Below, one piece after another: positions 8,688 to 17,609 of a DNA stretch of 64,000 nucleotides (the stretch's first letter is position 1; every line of letters begins with the position of its first letter). The stretch lies in contig CAIUPE010000054.1 in the NCBI GenBank assembly GCA_903900975.1, forward strand, positions 1 through 64,000, given 5' to 3'. Source of the DNA: an uncultured Hyphomicrobiales bacterium (GTDB lineage Bacteria; Pseudomonadota; Alphaproteobacteria; Rhizobiales; Beijerinckiaceae). The position numbers and the translations under genes were made by a program. Below the pieces are notes generated by a model. That model was not told where the DNA came from and searched no databases. It saw only the letters and a program-made list of their open reading frames with translations.

Positions 8688-10265
8688 TTAGGCCTCCGCC
8701 GTCTCTTCGGCAGCAACAGGCGCCTCGATCCAACCCGCTTTCACGCGTGCATCCATAATCATGGCTCCGGCGTCATCGCGCGTCAGTTCAAAACCATCAA
8801 GATAACCCGCATTGCGGATGGTCTCGGTGCCTTTGCGCTCGGTCCAGCCCAGTAAATCATCGGTGGCGCAACCGGCGAGATCCTCAACCGTCTTAACGTC
8901 GTTTTCGCCAAGCTTGACCAACATAGCGAGCGTGACGCCGGCGACCGTCTTCAATTCATCCGATACGCCAAGCGCCAAGCGGGCATTATCGAGTTCGGTT
9001 TCTTTGGCGGCCAGGAAATTGGCTGCACGGCTCTGAATTTCAGCCGCCGTCTCGTCATCGAAGCCCTCAATTGACGCCAATTCGGACACATCCACATAAG
9101 TCAGCTCTTCCACGGAGCGGAAGCCTTCGGAGGCGAGCAACTGGCCAACCACCTCGTCGACATCCAACGCTTCCATGAAGATGGCGGTGCGCTCGACAAA
9201 TTCCTTCTGGCGACGCTCAGATTCTTCGGCTTCCGTCAGAATATCAATATCCCAACCGGTGAGCTGCGACGCCAAACGCACGTTCTGGCCGCGACGGCCA
9301 ATGGCGAGCGAGAGCTGATCATCCGGAACCACCACTTCGATGCGCTCAGATTCTTCATCCAGAACGACCTTGGCTACTTCGGCAGGCTGAAGGGCGTTGA
9401 CGATGAAGGTAGCCACATCGGGCGACCACGGAATGATATCGATCTTTTCGCCCTGCAATTCGCCGACAACGGCCTGAACGCGCGAACCGCGCATACCGAC
9501 GCAGGCGCCGACCGGATCAATCGAACTATCGCGCGAAATAACCGCGATTTTGGCGCGTGAACCCGGATCGCGGGCAACGGCCTTCACCGTGATGATGCCA
9601 TCGTAAATTTCCGGCACTTCTTGCGCAAACAGCTTGGCCATAAATTGCGGATGGGTACGCGACAAGAAAATCTGCGGACCGCGTGGCTCGCGGCGAACGT
9701 CGAATACGTAGGCGCGGACGCGATCGCCGGGGCGGAAGGTTTCGCGCGGAATCAACTCGTCGCGGCGGATAATGCCTTCGCTGCGACCCAGATCGACGAT
9801 CACATTGCCATATTCGGCGCGCTTGACGAGGCCGTTAATAATCTCGCCAATGCGGTCTTTATATTCATCGAACTGACGATCCCGCTCGGCATCGCGCACT
9901 TTTTGCACGATGACCTGCTTGGCCGACTGGGCCGCAATGCGACCAAGATCGAAAGGGGGCAGCTTATCAGCGATCACGTCGCCGATTTGAGCGGCTGGAT
10001 TGGAGCGCTTGGCGTCTTCCAATGAAATCTCGGTGGCCGAATTGTCAACAAGTTCGACAACTTGCAAATGCCGCCAAAGGCGCAATTCGCCGGTCTTCGG
10101 ATCAATCTCGGCTTTAACATTGGTTTCAATGCCGTAGCGCGAGCGGGCCGCTTTCGCATAAGCTTCTTCCATCGAGGCCAGAACAATCTGGCGGTCGATC
10201 AGCTTTTCGCGGGCGACGGCATCGGCAATCTGAAGCAGCTCTAAACGGTTTGCGCTGATGGCCAT
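8688..10265 (-). CDS. nusA: Transcription termination/antitermination factor NusA
   Basis: Binds RNA polymerase and nascent RNA, modulating pausing, intrinsic and Rho termination and rRNA antitermination. The 525-residue protein shows the N-terminal RNAP-binding domain (residues 1-125), S1 (about 135-200, IINGLVKRAEYGNVIVDLG), KH1 and KH2 (GACVGMRGSRVQAVVGEL and LSLAIGRRGQNVRLAS), then helix-hairpin-helix-like C-terminal repeats (about 350-500). The end is acidic. The rimP-nusA-ylxR-infB order is the conserved one. NusA could influence the terminator-like hairpin ahead of rimP, giving autogenous control (inference). Confidence 0.97.
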   Translation of the reverse strand: MAISANRLELLQIADAVAREKLIDRQIVLASMEEAYAKAARSRYGIETNVKAEIDPKTGELRLWRHLQVVELVDNSATEISLEDAKRSNPAAQIGDVIADKLPPFDLGRIAAQSAKQVIVQKVRDAERDRQFDEYKDRIGEIINGLVKRAEYGNVIVDLGRSEGIIRRDELIPRETFRPGDRVRAYVFDVRREPRGPQIFLSRTHPQFMAKLFAQEVPEIYDGIITVKAVARDPGSRAKIAVISRDSSIDPVGACVGMRGSRVQAVVGELQGEKIDIIPWSPDVATFIVNALQPAEVAKVVLDEESERIEVVVPDDQLSLAIGRRGQNVRLASQLTGWDIDILTEAEESERRQKEFVERTAIFMEALDVDEVVGQLLASEGFRSVEELTYVDVSELASIEGFDDETAAEIQSRAANFLAAKETELDNARLALGVSDELKTVAGVTLAMLVKLGENDVKTVEDLAGCATDDLLGWTERKGTETIRNAGYLDGFELTRDDAGAMIMDARVKAGWIEAPVAAEETAEA

Positions 10266-10306
10266 AACGGATGACTCCTTCGATTAAAATTCAAGACACG
10301 ACACGC

Positions 10307-10951
10307 TCAAGGCTTTGCCTTGCGGTTCTTGCCGGGTGGTTTGGGGTTTTCAACCTCGGCCGTAGTGGCCTCAGCTTCTTCATTCTCTGTGGCTTCTTCG
10401 GTATCCTGCTTCAGCAATGCCTTGCCGCGCCGAAGTGATTCGCGGATCAAATCGTCGGTGAGAACCAGCCTTGCATCGCTCACATCAACCAGCGGCAACA
10501 ACACCTGCGCCTCTTCATCAGGACGCGCATCCAGCCGCTCAATCACTGCCGCATTGCCTTCGACACCACGAAGCATGCCGCGAAAGCGCTTGCGGCCTTC
10601 GGTGACAATTTTCATGTCAACTTTGGCCTCATAGCCCGCCCAACGCTCGAAATCGCCTCTACGAACCAAAGGGCGGTCGATGCCAGGCGAGGAAATTTCA
10701 AGATAATAAGCCTTGCCGACCGGATCATCGAGATCGAGCGCGGGCGAAATGCCTCGGCTCACAACTTCACAATCATCAACGCTCATGGAGCCATCTGGCT
10801 TTTCAGCCATGATCTGAACGGTGCATCCGTTTACGGCAGAGACCTTCACCCGAACAAGCCTATAACCAAGATCGACCAGCACGGGCTCGACAATGCGCGC
10901 CACGCCAGCGGCGATGCCGTGTTCTTCGATCAGTCTGGGCTCTTCTGCCAT
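10307..10951 (-). CDS. rimP: Ribosome maturation factor RimP
   Basis: Needed for 30S subunit maturation. The 214-residue product has the two RimP domains: [10 protein letters not shown] ... [29 protein letters not shown] (residues 28-75), then [30 protein letters not shown] (about 83-112) and an Sm-like C-terminal part. A low-complexity Glu/Ala tail and a basic end ([10 protein letters not shown]) extend it, as often in Hyphomicrobiales. The ATG at 10951 follows a GTG directly; either could be used. It is the first gene of the minus-strand operon running to truB. Confidence 0.93.
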   Translation of the reverse strand: MAEEPRLIEEHGIAAGVARIVEPVLVDLGYRLVRVKVSAVNGCTVQIMAEKPDGSMSVDDCEVVSRGISPALDLDDPVGKAYYLEISSPGIDRPLVRRGDFERWAGYEAKVDMKIVTEGRKRFRGMLRGVEGNAAVIERLDARPDEEAQVLLPLVDVSDARLVLTDDLIRESLRRGKALLKQDTEEATENEEAEATTAEVENPKPPGKNRKAKP

Positions 10952-10975
10952 CACGTTGCAAAAATTCCATTAGGC

Positions 10976-11009
10976 AATAAAAAAGAGCGGGTCCGGACGG
11001 GCCCACTCT
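10976..11009 (-). terminator. Terminator-like attenuator in the rimP leader
   Basis: On the minus strand AGAGTGGG pairs with CCCGCTCT (one G-T wobble) around a ten-base loop and is followed by six T and ATTG, 25 bases before the rimP start. A smaller hairpin, CGGTT/AACCG at 11018-11033, lies directly upstream. Position between promoter and first gene argues for attenuation rather than operon-end termination. A rimP-leader family with a 3' terminator has been reported bioinformatically in proteobacteria; membership here is not established. Confidence 0.65.
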
Positions 11010-11059
11010 CAAACTATCGGTTCAACCAAACCGCTATGAGATGTCTTAACGACGCCTCA

Positions 11060-11087
11060 TCTATACAGGACCGGAGAAAATTTTCAA
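11060..11087 (-). promoter_or_regulatory. Predicted housekeeping promoter of the rimP-nusA-infB operon
   Basis: On the minus strand a TTGAAA box (complement of 11082-11087) is followed after 16 bases by TATAGA (complement of 11060-11065). This gives a transcript starting near 11053 and a leader of about 100 bases containing the attenuator-like hairpin. The spacing is one short of the optimum. Confidence 0.5.
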
Positions 11088-11166
11088 GTCGAAAACAATT
11101 GGATCGGTTTTTATACGATTTAGTCATTCCTCGCGGCGTATGAACGCTCCGCTGCGGAGTATGTGA

Positions 11167-12288
11167 ATGAATTCTATCTCGTCCCTTGTTGCCGATATCG
11201 AGAACGCCCTAGGCGACGCCTCAGGTGAGCGGCGGCATGTTTTGCTTCATCGGGTAACAGGGCTGTTTATCGATCAGGCGCCTGATCTCAACGATGATCA
11301 CATTTCCGTCTTCGACGAAGTCATCTTGTGTTTAGCGCTTGAAATTGAATTTGCAGCGCGGATCGAATTATCCGAACGGCTTGCTGCGTTAACGCGCGGG
11401 CCACGTAAGACCATCCAAAATCTGGCCTATGATCCCGAGATTGCCGTTGCGCGTCCCGTCCTTGAACGCAGCCCCTGCCTTGATGAAGCAGATTTGGCGC
11501 AGATTGCTCAAAAACGGCCCCATGAATTTCTCGAAGCCCTCTCCAAACGGAAAAACCTGACCTCGACCGTCACGGATATTCTGCTGGAACGAGGGGATAG
11601 CGAAATCGTTCAGCGGATTGCCGAAAATAATCGGCAGGCATTATCCGATTTCGGACTGCGGCTTTTGGCCGAACGGGCCACAGGCGATACGCGCTTATAT
11701 CGAATTTTACGGGGCAGACCGGATCTTGCCTTACGCCATATCGGCGCAATTTTAGAAGCGGCTAAGCAAAGGGCCCGCACCGAAATGCGGGACTTGACCG
11801 ACGAACCGGCTATTCTCGAACATGCGCTGGATGTTGGCGCTGCAGCTGTTTTCTTTAATTCCGGCGTTTTTGAGCTTGGTGAGCTATCCCAACGGAGCGC
11901 TGGTTCAACGGTTCTTTGGCCTGCTTGGCCAACCGATCAAAAGCGGATTGCCGGACAAATCGAACGCGGCGAAATCATGGAAGCTCTGGCAGGCATCGCG
12001 TATCTCGCAGAAGTCCCCCGGGAAACGATCGAGCAAGCCTTTGCCTCGCCCCACTCCGATTCCCTTTTGTTCATCGCGCGCGCAGCGTCCCTCGAATGGA
12101 GTGTTTTTTTAGCCCTGTTAACAGCCAAAGAGGGCGGACCTCTAACGCGCAGCCAGCATGACCAAAACCTGACGAGCTTTCATGCTTTGTCAAAAGCGAC
12201 CGCGAAGAAAGTCATGCACTTCGTGACCAGCCGCGCAAATGCCCTCGCCGCCTCAGGCGCTTCTCAAAGCCGTTCAAAGGTTAGATAG
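11167..12288 (+). CDS. DUF2336 domain protein
   Basis: The 373-residue protein matches the DUF2336 pattern of alphaproteobacteria: an alpha-helical, repeat-like N-terminal half with ISVFDEVILCLALEIEFAARIELSERLAAL (about 45-75), PVLERSPCLDEADLAQIAQ (about 97-115) and TDILLERGDSEIVQRIAENN (about 135-155). No signal peptide or membrane segment is seen. The molecular function of the family is not established. It stands alone on the plus strand between the divergent rimP promoter and trmB, whose 3' end it overlaps by 25 bases tail to tail. The upstream 11088-11166 spacer is shared with the rimP leader region. Confidence 0.85.
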   Translation: MNSISSLVADIENALGDASGERRHVLLHRVTGLFIDQAPDLNDDHISVFDEVILCLALEIEFAARIELSERLAALTRGPRKTIQNLAYDPEIAVARPVLERSPCLDEADLAQIAQKRPHEFLEALSKRKNLTSTVTDILLERGDSEIVQRIAENNRQALSDFGLRLLAERATGDTRLYRILRGRPDLALRHIGAILEAAKQRARTEMRDLTDEPAILEHALDVGAAAVFFNSGVFELGELSQRSAGSTVLWPAWPTDQKRIAGQIERGEIMEALAGIAYLAEVPRETIEQAFASPHSDSLLFIARAASLEWSVFLALLTAKEGGPLTRSQHDQNLTSFHALSKATAKKVMHFVTSRANALAASGASQSRSKVR

Positions 12289-12950
12289 GCTGACTTGCGG
12301 CCTTCGCGTTGCGCTTTAAGTTCATACCGCGTCGATTGCCAGCCAACCCACGGCAGACGCCAGTCGTCCGGTCGCTCGGCTATCCACCGGAAGTTCGGCG
12401 AGCGGGTCGCCCGCTCCAGTGTCCAGCCTACATAATGATCAATGTCGCTAGCAAAGCGGAACTCGCCGCCGGGCTTCAAAACACGCGCAATTAAGGCCAG
12501 AGTTTTATTGGAAACAAACCGCCGCTTGTTTTGTCGACGTTTAGGCCAAGGGTCAGGATACAGCAAATAAACCCGACCAAGCGAAGCGTCTGGCAAGGAG
12601 CGAAGCATGTCCAACGCATCCGAATCATACAGCCGAATATTGTCGAAGCTCTCCCGATCAATGGCAGCCAACATTTTAGCCATGCCATTGACGAAAGGCT
12701 CGCACCCGATAAAGCCGACAGAAGGATTTTCTGCGGCTCGTTGCAACAGATGTTCTCCACCGCCAAACCCGATTTCGAGCCAAAGCTCCTCAACCGGCTT
12801 CTTGAACAGCGTGGACGGGGAAAGATCACCGGCCAGATCAATTCTCAACTGCGGCAATAGGGTTTCAAACAGATAGGCCTGTCCAAGACGCAACTTCTTA
12901 CCCTTGCGGCGGCCAAAAAAGGCTCCACCGCGCTCGTCAATCTCATCCAT
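12264..12950 (-). CDS. trmB: tRNA (guanine(46)-N7)-methyltransferase
   Basis: SAM-dependent methylation of G46 in the tRNA variable loop. The SAM-binding motif LEIGFGGGEHLLQ is near residue 60, followed by GCEPFVNGMAKML and the diagnostic LYPDPWPKRRQNKRRFVS near 130-147. It ends with ELKAQREGRKSAYLTFERL. ATG at 12950 gives 228 residues. An in-frame TTG at 12968, overlapping the metK stop, is an alternative; neither has a convincing Shine-Dalgarno sequence. It follows metK on the minus strand, as in many Hyphomicrobiales, and overlaps the DUF2336 gene tail to tail. Confidence 0.94.
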   Translation of the reverse strand: MDEIDERGGAFFGRRKGKKLRLGQAYLFETLLPQLRIDLAGDLSPSTLFKKPVEELWLEIGFGGGEHLLQRAAENPSVGFIGCEPFVNGMAKMLAAIDRESFDNIRLYDSDALDMLRSLPDASLGRVYLLYPDPWPKRRQNKRRFVSNKTLALIARVLKPGGEFRFASDIDHYVGWTLERATRSPNFRWIAERPDDWRLPWVGWQSTRYELKAQREGRKSAYLTFERL

Positions 12951-12964
12951 TGGCGCGGAGGCGA

Positions 12965-14167
12965 TCAAAGGCCGGCTTTAATCTTGTCGGCCAGATCCGT
13001 CTTTTCCCAGGAAAAGCCACCATCCGAATCGGGCGACCGGCCAAAATGACCATAGGCCGAGGTACGGGCATAAATCGGCTTATTCAGATCAAGATGGCGA
13101 CGAATGCCGCGCGGCGTCAAATCCATCAGGTTGCCCTGTGCCAGCAATCGCTCGACAGCAGCTTCATCCACCTGACCGGTACCATGGAAATCGGCATAAA
13201 TGGACAGCGGCCGGGCGACGCCGATGGCGTAAGACAGCTGGATCGTGCAACGGTCAGCAACGCCCGAAGCCACCACATTCTTGGCCAGATAGCGCGCTGC
13301 ATAGGCTGCCGAACGGTCAACCTTGGTCGGATCTTTACCCGAGAAGGCGCCGCCGCCATGGGGTGCTGCTCCACCATAGGTATCAACAATGATTTTACGA
13401 CCCGTCAAACCTGAATCCCCGTCGGGGCCGCCAATATAAAACTTACCCGTCGGATTAATGTGCCAGACCGTATCTTTCGAAATCCAGCCATCGGGCAACG
13501 CACGCCGAACATAGGGCTCTACCAATTCGCGCACTTGATGCGACGTCATGTCCTCGATCAAATGCTGATGCGAGACAACAATTTGCGTCACGCCGACGGG
13601 CTTGCCATTGGCGTAGCGGACCGTAACCTGGCTCTTCGAATCGGGACCAAGAATTTTTTCGGCATCCGAATGGCGCGCTTCAGAAATCAGCCGAAGAATC
13701 TTATGGGCATAGTAAATCGGCGCGGGCATCAATTCATCGGTTTCGCGGCATGCGTAGCCGAACATGATGCCCTGATCGCCAGCGCCTTCTTCTTGATTGG
13801 TCGGCTGGCGGGCATCGACGCCCTGCGCGATATCGGCCGATTGCGGATGTAAGAGTACATCGATCTCGGCCGTATCCCAGTGGAAGCCATCCTGCTCGTA
13901 GCCAATGTCGCGGATTGCCATACGCGCGGTATGGGCGATGAGGTCTTTGGTGACCGTCGATGGCCCGCGCGTTTCACCCGCGATGACCACTTTATTGGTT
14001 GTCGCCAAGGTTTCGCAAGCAGCGCGAATGTCCCAAGGATCAATGCCCGCTTTCGGGCCTTCACGGAAAAACAAATCGACAATTTCATCCGAAATCCGGT
14101 CGCAAACCTTATCGGGATGCCCTTCAGATACGGATTCACTGGTAAATAAAAAATCAGAACGTGCCAC
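12965..14167 (-). CDS. metK: S-adenosylmethionine synthetase
   Basis: Makes S-adenosylmethionine from methionine and ATP. Motifs run in order: [20 protein letters not shown] (5-24), [10 protein letters not shown]-like [35 protein letters not shown] and the P-loop-like [19 protein letters not shown]. The start is GTG at 14167 ([12 protein letters not shown]), eight bases after GGAG; the reading frame upstream lacks homology. The product has 400 residues, normal for the group. No SAM-type riboswitch was recognised in 14168-14320. It sits between a PraR-like regulator and trmB, supplying the cofactor used by trmB, miaB and rsmG in this window. Confidence 0.97.
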   Translation of the reverse strand: MARSDFLFTSESVSEGHPDKVCDRISDEIVDLFFREGPKAGIDPWDIRAACETLATTNKVVIAGETRGPSTVTKDLIAHTARMAIRDIGYEQDGFHWDTAEIDVLLHPQSADIAQGVDARQPTNQEEGAGDQGIMFGYACRETDELMPAPIYYAHKILRLISEARHSDAEKILGPDSKSQVTVRYANGKPVGVTQIVVSHQHLIEDMTSHQVRELVEPYVRRALPDGWISKDTVWHINPTGKFYIGGPDGDSGLTGRKIIVDTYGGAAPHGGGAFSGKDPTKVDRSAAYAARYLAKNVVASGVADRCTIQLSYAIGVARPLSIYADFHGTGQVDEAAVERLLAQGNLMDLTPRGIRRHLDLNKPIYARTSAYGHFGRSPDSDGGFSWEKTDLADKIKAGL

Positions 14168-14320
14168 GGTCGATCTCCGGCGTGATGAATTTACCCATTG
14201 CAACGCAGCGATGGCGTGTGTGGACCATCGATAATTTGCGTTTCCGTGACAGGGTAAAAGAGACAAGTCAAGCTGAAAGAAAGAACATGTTTGATTTATA
14301 GTACGATATCGTTCTTTAAA

Positions 14321-14758
14321 TCAGTTTGGAATATCATCTCCAGCAATTGCCGTAACCAGTTCAACCACACGCCGCCGCAACTTTGGATCACTGATCCGTA
14401 CGAACGCTTTGTTAAGCTGAATACCTTCATTCGTGGCGAGGAAGTCTGCAACATAGGCCGTTGAGCCATTATCTTCAAAGCCGGATAACGCCATCCGCTC
14501 AATGGTCTGCGGCGCCCCTTCAAAAAAATATTCGACCGGAACGCCAAGGATTCGGGACATTTGCTGCAAACGACTGGCACCAATCCGATTAGTGCCCTTT
14601 TCATATTTTTGGACTTGTTGAAATGTAACGCCCAACGCCTCGCCGAGCTTTTCTTGGCTTAAGCCAACCAAAACGCGGCGCATTCGCACCCGACTGCCAA
14701 CATGGCGATCAACCGGATTAGGCGCTTTTCTAATAATCAATTTTTCGGGAACAGTCAT
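14321..14758 (-). CDS. XRE-family regulator, PraR-like
   Basis: The 145-residue product has a helix-turn-helix of the Cro/C1/XRE type: HVGSRVRMRRVLVGLSQEKLGEALGVTFQQVQKYEKGTNRIGASRLQQMSRILGVPVEYFFE in pieces from about residue 18 to 80. This is very close to PraR of rhizobia, which is encoded next to metK and controls its own gene and quorum-sensing genes there. The ATG at 14758 is chosen because GGTGG lies just upstream and longer starts have no homology. Only lnt and metK lie beside it. A short dyad 25 bases ahead may be its operator. The target genes in this organism are unknown. Confidence 0.85.
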   Translation of the reverse strand: MTVPEKLIIRKAPNPVDRHVGSRVRMRRVLVGLSQEKLGEALGVTFQQVQKYEKGTNRIGASRLQQMSRILGVPVEYFFEGAPQTIERMALSGFEDNGSTAYVADFLATNEGIQLNKAFVRISDPKLRRRVVELVTAIAGDDIPN

Positions 14759-14782
14759 TGATCCACCCATTTTAAAATAAAT

Positions 14783-14795
14783 AGAATAACATTCT
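14783..14795. promoter_or_regulatory. Short dyad upstream of the PraR-like gene
   Basis: AGAAT-AAC-ATTCT forms a five-base inverted repeat in an AT-rich leader about 25 bases ahead of the regulator start. It is a plausible autoregulatory site, but a dyad this short occurs by chance fairly often. Confidence 0.3.
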
Positions 14796-14923
14796 TGAAA
14801 TCGAACAACGATTAAGCCGTCGTACCGATCATCGCATCGCCTCAATACATTGAATAATGATATTGATAGGAAAGTTTACATAATCACTACAAGTTAACTT
14901 TTTAAAATTTTACATCTCGCCTA

Positions 14924-16549
14924 TCAATTGGCGGTTGTATAAATACGTGACTCGCTTGTAAGTGTCAATTGACGTTTCGTCATGTAAAACATGCTTATCA
15001 AAAGGGCATAGAAAAAGCCGGAGATGGGGATTGTCGGCAAACCCGCATAAAATGTCGGCGAAAGCGCTTGCGGTAAAACGCCATCGATAACCCCTGTCGC
15101 GCCTAACGGCAAAAGGGCAATTTGGCGCCCATAGCCATCTAAAATTGCCGAAATGCCATTATTGGCTGCACGAACAAGCGGTAATCCATGCTCGATGGCC
15201 CGAAGTCTGGCCTGAGCAAAGTGTTGTGAGGGACCAGGCGAAATTCCGAACCAGGCGTCGTTGGTCACGTTCAAAAGAAACCCTGGACGTTCGGCACCAT
15301 CGGGAAGAAGTTCGGAAGGAAAGATTGCTTCGTAGCATATTAAGGGAACGGCGGCGGGAAGCCCCGGTATATGCATCAGCTGGCGCCTGCTGGCAGGCGT
15401 GAAACCGCCCGGTGCATGAACAAATTGACGCAAGCCAAGAGCTGACAATAAGCCGCTAAACGGCAAATATTCTCCAAAAGGCACTAAATGCGCTTTGTCA
15501 GCGGTTTCTAGTATTTGTCCATCGGCGTTCATCGTCTGAATGGCATTATAATAAAGCCTGTTATCCTCGTCCGGCGGATCTTCTGCCCGCACGGCGCCGG
15601 CAATCAGCAAACTTCCCGTGCTCAGAATATGCGCTATTTCAGATCTAGCCCGCGGTTCCGCATCCAACAAAAACGGAAAAGACGTCTCGGGCCAAACCAG
15701 ATGGGTGACACCCTCCATCCCCGATAGCGAGGGATAGCTGCCCTGCGTGCTCAATTCAAAATAGTGGTGCAAGATATCGCCAGCATGGGAACGGCTGAAT
15801 CGATCATCGAGCGGCATATCCGGTTGCATCAGACGAAGCTTGACCCCCGCGACAGTAGGTGAGTCAGGCATGTGCACCCGCCATGAACCATAACCATAAA
15901 GGGAAGCCAACACGCCGATATAGACGACCGGCACGCCAAACCGGCGAATGGACCCCGCGCCGTCAAACACCAAAGCAGGCATCGCGAACAACGCTATGGC
16001 CAGAAAGGTAAGACCATTCATCCCAATAAAGGCGGCCGTTTGAGCCAAAACAAGCGTATTACCCAACGCCATGCCAAGGCTGTTCCATGGAAAGCCGGTT
16101 AAAACCGTGCCCCGCAACCACTCGGCAACCCCCAGCGCACCCGCTAAAATCAAGATTCGAACGAAGCCGGGACGCCACAAAGAGAAAGCAACCCAGAATC
16201 CCGCGGCAAAAAACCCAGCAAGCAAAGCGGGTAATCCAAAAATGCCGAAAGGTGCGGCCCAGATGAAGTCAGGCTCAACAAAGAAAGCCATTCCCAGCCA
16301 CCACAGCCCAGCGACGAAATATCCAAAGCCAAGCCACCATCCCGACCATGCCGCATTTTTAGCTGACGGTGCCGAATCAAGCAGCAAGACCGCCATGGCC
16401 ATAGGCACCGTCATGGCGATAAACAGATTGATGGGAGCCATGGCGAGCGCACCGAAAGCGCCCGAAAAGCAGGCAAGTGCGTATCTTGGAATGGCCGAGG
16501 CGGGCAGGATTTCGCCTTCCGATATCCTCATGCGAGCCGACACATTCAC
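14924..16549 (-). CDS. lnt: Apolipoprotein N-acyltransferase
   Basis: Inner-membrane enzyme that adds the third acyl chain to lipoproteins. The N-terminal third has about six hydrophobic segments (residues 22-235). The nitrilase-like periplasmic domain follows with the catalytic triad Glu in VWPETSFPF, Lys in DKAHLVPFGEYLPF and Cys in PLICYEAIFP, and the supporting NVTNDAWFG. A last hydrophobic segment is near 515-530. The 541-residue length is normal. The start is a GTG at 16549 sharing GTGA with the corC stop. Its product would mature LptE encoded at 49416-49949. Confidence 0.96.
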   Translation of the reverse strand: MNVSARMRISEGEILPASAIPRYALACFSGAFGALAMAPINLFIAMTVPMAMAVLLLDSAPSAKNAAWSGWWLGFGYFVAGLWWLGMAFFVEPDFIWAAPFGIFGLPALLAGFFAAGFWVAFSLWRPGFVRILILAGALGVAEWLRGTVLTGFPWNSLGMALGNTLVLAQTAAFIGMNGLTFLAIALFAMPALVFDGAGSIRRFGVPVVYIGVLASLYGYGSWRVHMPDSPTVAGVKLRLMQPDMPLDDRFSRSHAGDILHHYFELSTQGSYPSLSGMEGVTHLVWPETSFPFLLDAEPRARSEIAHILSTGSLLIAGAVRAEDPPDEDNRLYYNAIQTMNADGQILETADKAHLVPFGEYLPFSGLLSALGLRQFVHAPGGFTPASRRQLMHIPGLPAAVPLICYEAIFPSELLPDGAERPGFLLNVTNDAWFGISPGPSQHFAQARLRAIEHGLPLVRAANNGISAILDGYGRQIALLPLGATGVIDGVLPQALSPTFYAGLPTIPISGFFYALLISMFYMTKRQLTLTSESRIYTTAN

Positions 16550-17589
16550 GCTTTGTCGGCTTCCGGCGGCGCTTCGGTTGCTGCCTCGGCATTTTGAACT
16601 TTTCGCCGGCTTTTAGATGCCGGACGCTCTTTATTGCCTCCGGCCCGCTGCTGAATGCGGATGCGTTTGACGCGGCGCGGATCAGCGTCCAGGACTTCAA
16701 ACTCCAATGTCCCAGGCCCGGGAATGATTTGCCCGCGCACGGGAACCCGCCCAGCCAACATACCAATGAGGCCGCCGATCGTATCAATTTCTTCGGCGTC
16801 TTCGCCGTGCGAAAGATCATGACCGATCGCCATACCGACATCGTTCAGATCCGCACGGGCATCCACAACATGGGTACCATCGCCGGATGATACGATCATC
16901 GGCGTTTCTTCGAGATCATGTTCATCTTCAATTTCGCCAACCACAATCTCGACAAGATCTTCGATGGAAATTAGCCCATCAGTGCCACCATACTCATCAA
17001 TCACCAGCGCCATATGGGTGCGCGTCGTCTGCATCTTCACCAAGAGATCAAGCGCCAACATTGATGGGGGTACAAAAAGCACCGGGCGGAGGATTTTAGC
17101 CTGCGACAGTGTCACCGCCAAATCAAGCGCTCCAAGATCGGGCGTATCGGTTTCCGCCTTCCGGCGACGGGTCCCCAGCTTACGCTCGGCCCGCTCGGAA
17201 ATATAGGCGACAAAATCACGGATATGGATCATGCCTCGCGGATCATCGAGGGTTTCATTATAAACTGGCAACCGTGAATGGCCGGCCGTGCGAAAAAGAC
17301 GCAATAATTCGCCCAAGGACGTATCGGCGGGCACAGCCACAATGTCCGCCCTGGGTACCATAACATCTTGTACGCGATTGGCCCGCAAACCCAATACGTT
17401 TTTGAGCATGTCGCGTTCGCGTTGCGAAAACTCGGCCCCGATATCGGCTTCAGCCAACGCGTCTTCAATATCCTCGCGGATCGATGGTGCGTGTTTCAAG
17501 CCAACGAGCGTCATCAATCGATCAATCAAGCCGGTTGATGCGGCTTCGGCCGGTTTTAAAGTAACCGGATGAGAAGAATCGTCGGTCAT
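16546..17589 (-). CDS. CBS-domain CorC/HlyC-type protein
   Basis: A cytosolic CBS-pair protein of the CorC/TlyC family. An N-terminal helix region (residues 20-70) leads into two CBS domains (VMVPRADIVAVPADTSLGELL near 76-96, then LFVPPSMLALDLLVKMQTTRTHMALVIDEYGGTDGLIS near 170-208). A C-terminal CorC_HlyC transporter-associated domain follows (IDTIGGLIGMLAGRVPVRG near 270) with a basic Ala/Glu tail. Family members are tied to divalent-cation handling or hemolysin annotation; the exact role is not shown. The ybeY-corC-lnt order is conserved; 20 bases separate it from ybeY. Confidence 0.88.
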   Translation of the reverse strand: MTDDSSHPVTLKPAEAASTGLIDRLMTLVGLKHAPSIREDIEDALAEADIGAEFSQRERDMLKNVLGLRANRVQDVMVPRADIVAVPADTSLGELLRLFRTAGHSRLPVYNETLDDPRGMIHIRDFVAYISERAERKLGTRRRKAETDTPDLGALDLAVTLSQAKILRPVLFVPPSMLALDLLVKMQTTRTHMALVIDEYGGTDGLISIEDLVEIVVGEIEDEHDLEETPMIVSSGDGTHVVDARADLNDVGMAIGHDLSHGEDAEEIDTIGGLIGMLAGRVPVRGQIIPGPGTLEFEVLDADPRRVKRIRIQQRAGGNKERPASKSRRKVQNAEAATEAPPEADKA

Positions 17590-17609
17590 AGGGTCCTGTT
17601 CAGTCCTGC

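Noticed and set aside
14280-14317. AAAGAAC/GTTCTTT inverted repeat as terminator of the PraR-like gene
   Set aside because: The loop would be 24 bases of AT-rich DNA with a weak stem and no convincing T run, so chance is likely.
14168-14320. SAM-sensing riboswitch upstream of metK
   Set aside because: Compared by eye with SAM-II and SAM/SAH types, no matching pseudoknot or conserved core was found; only a short GATGG/CCATC hairpin is present.
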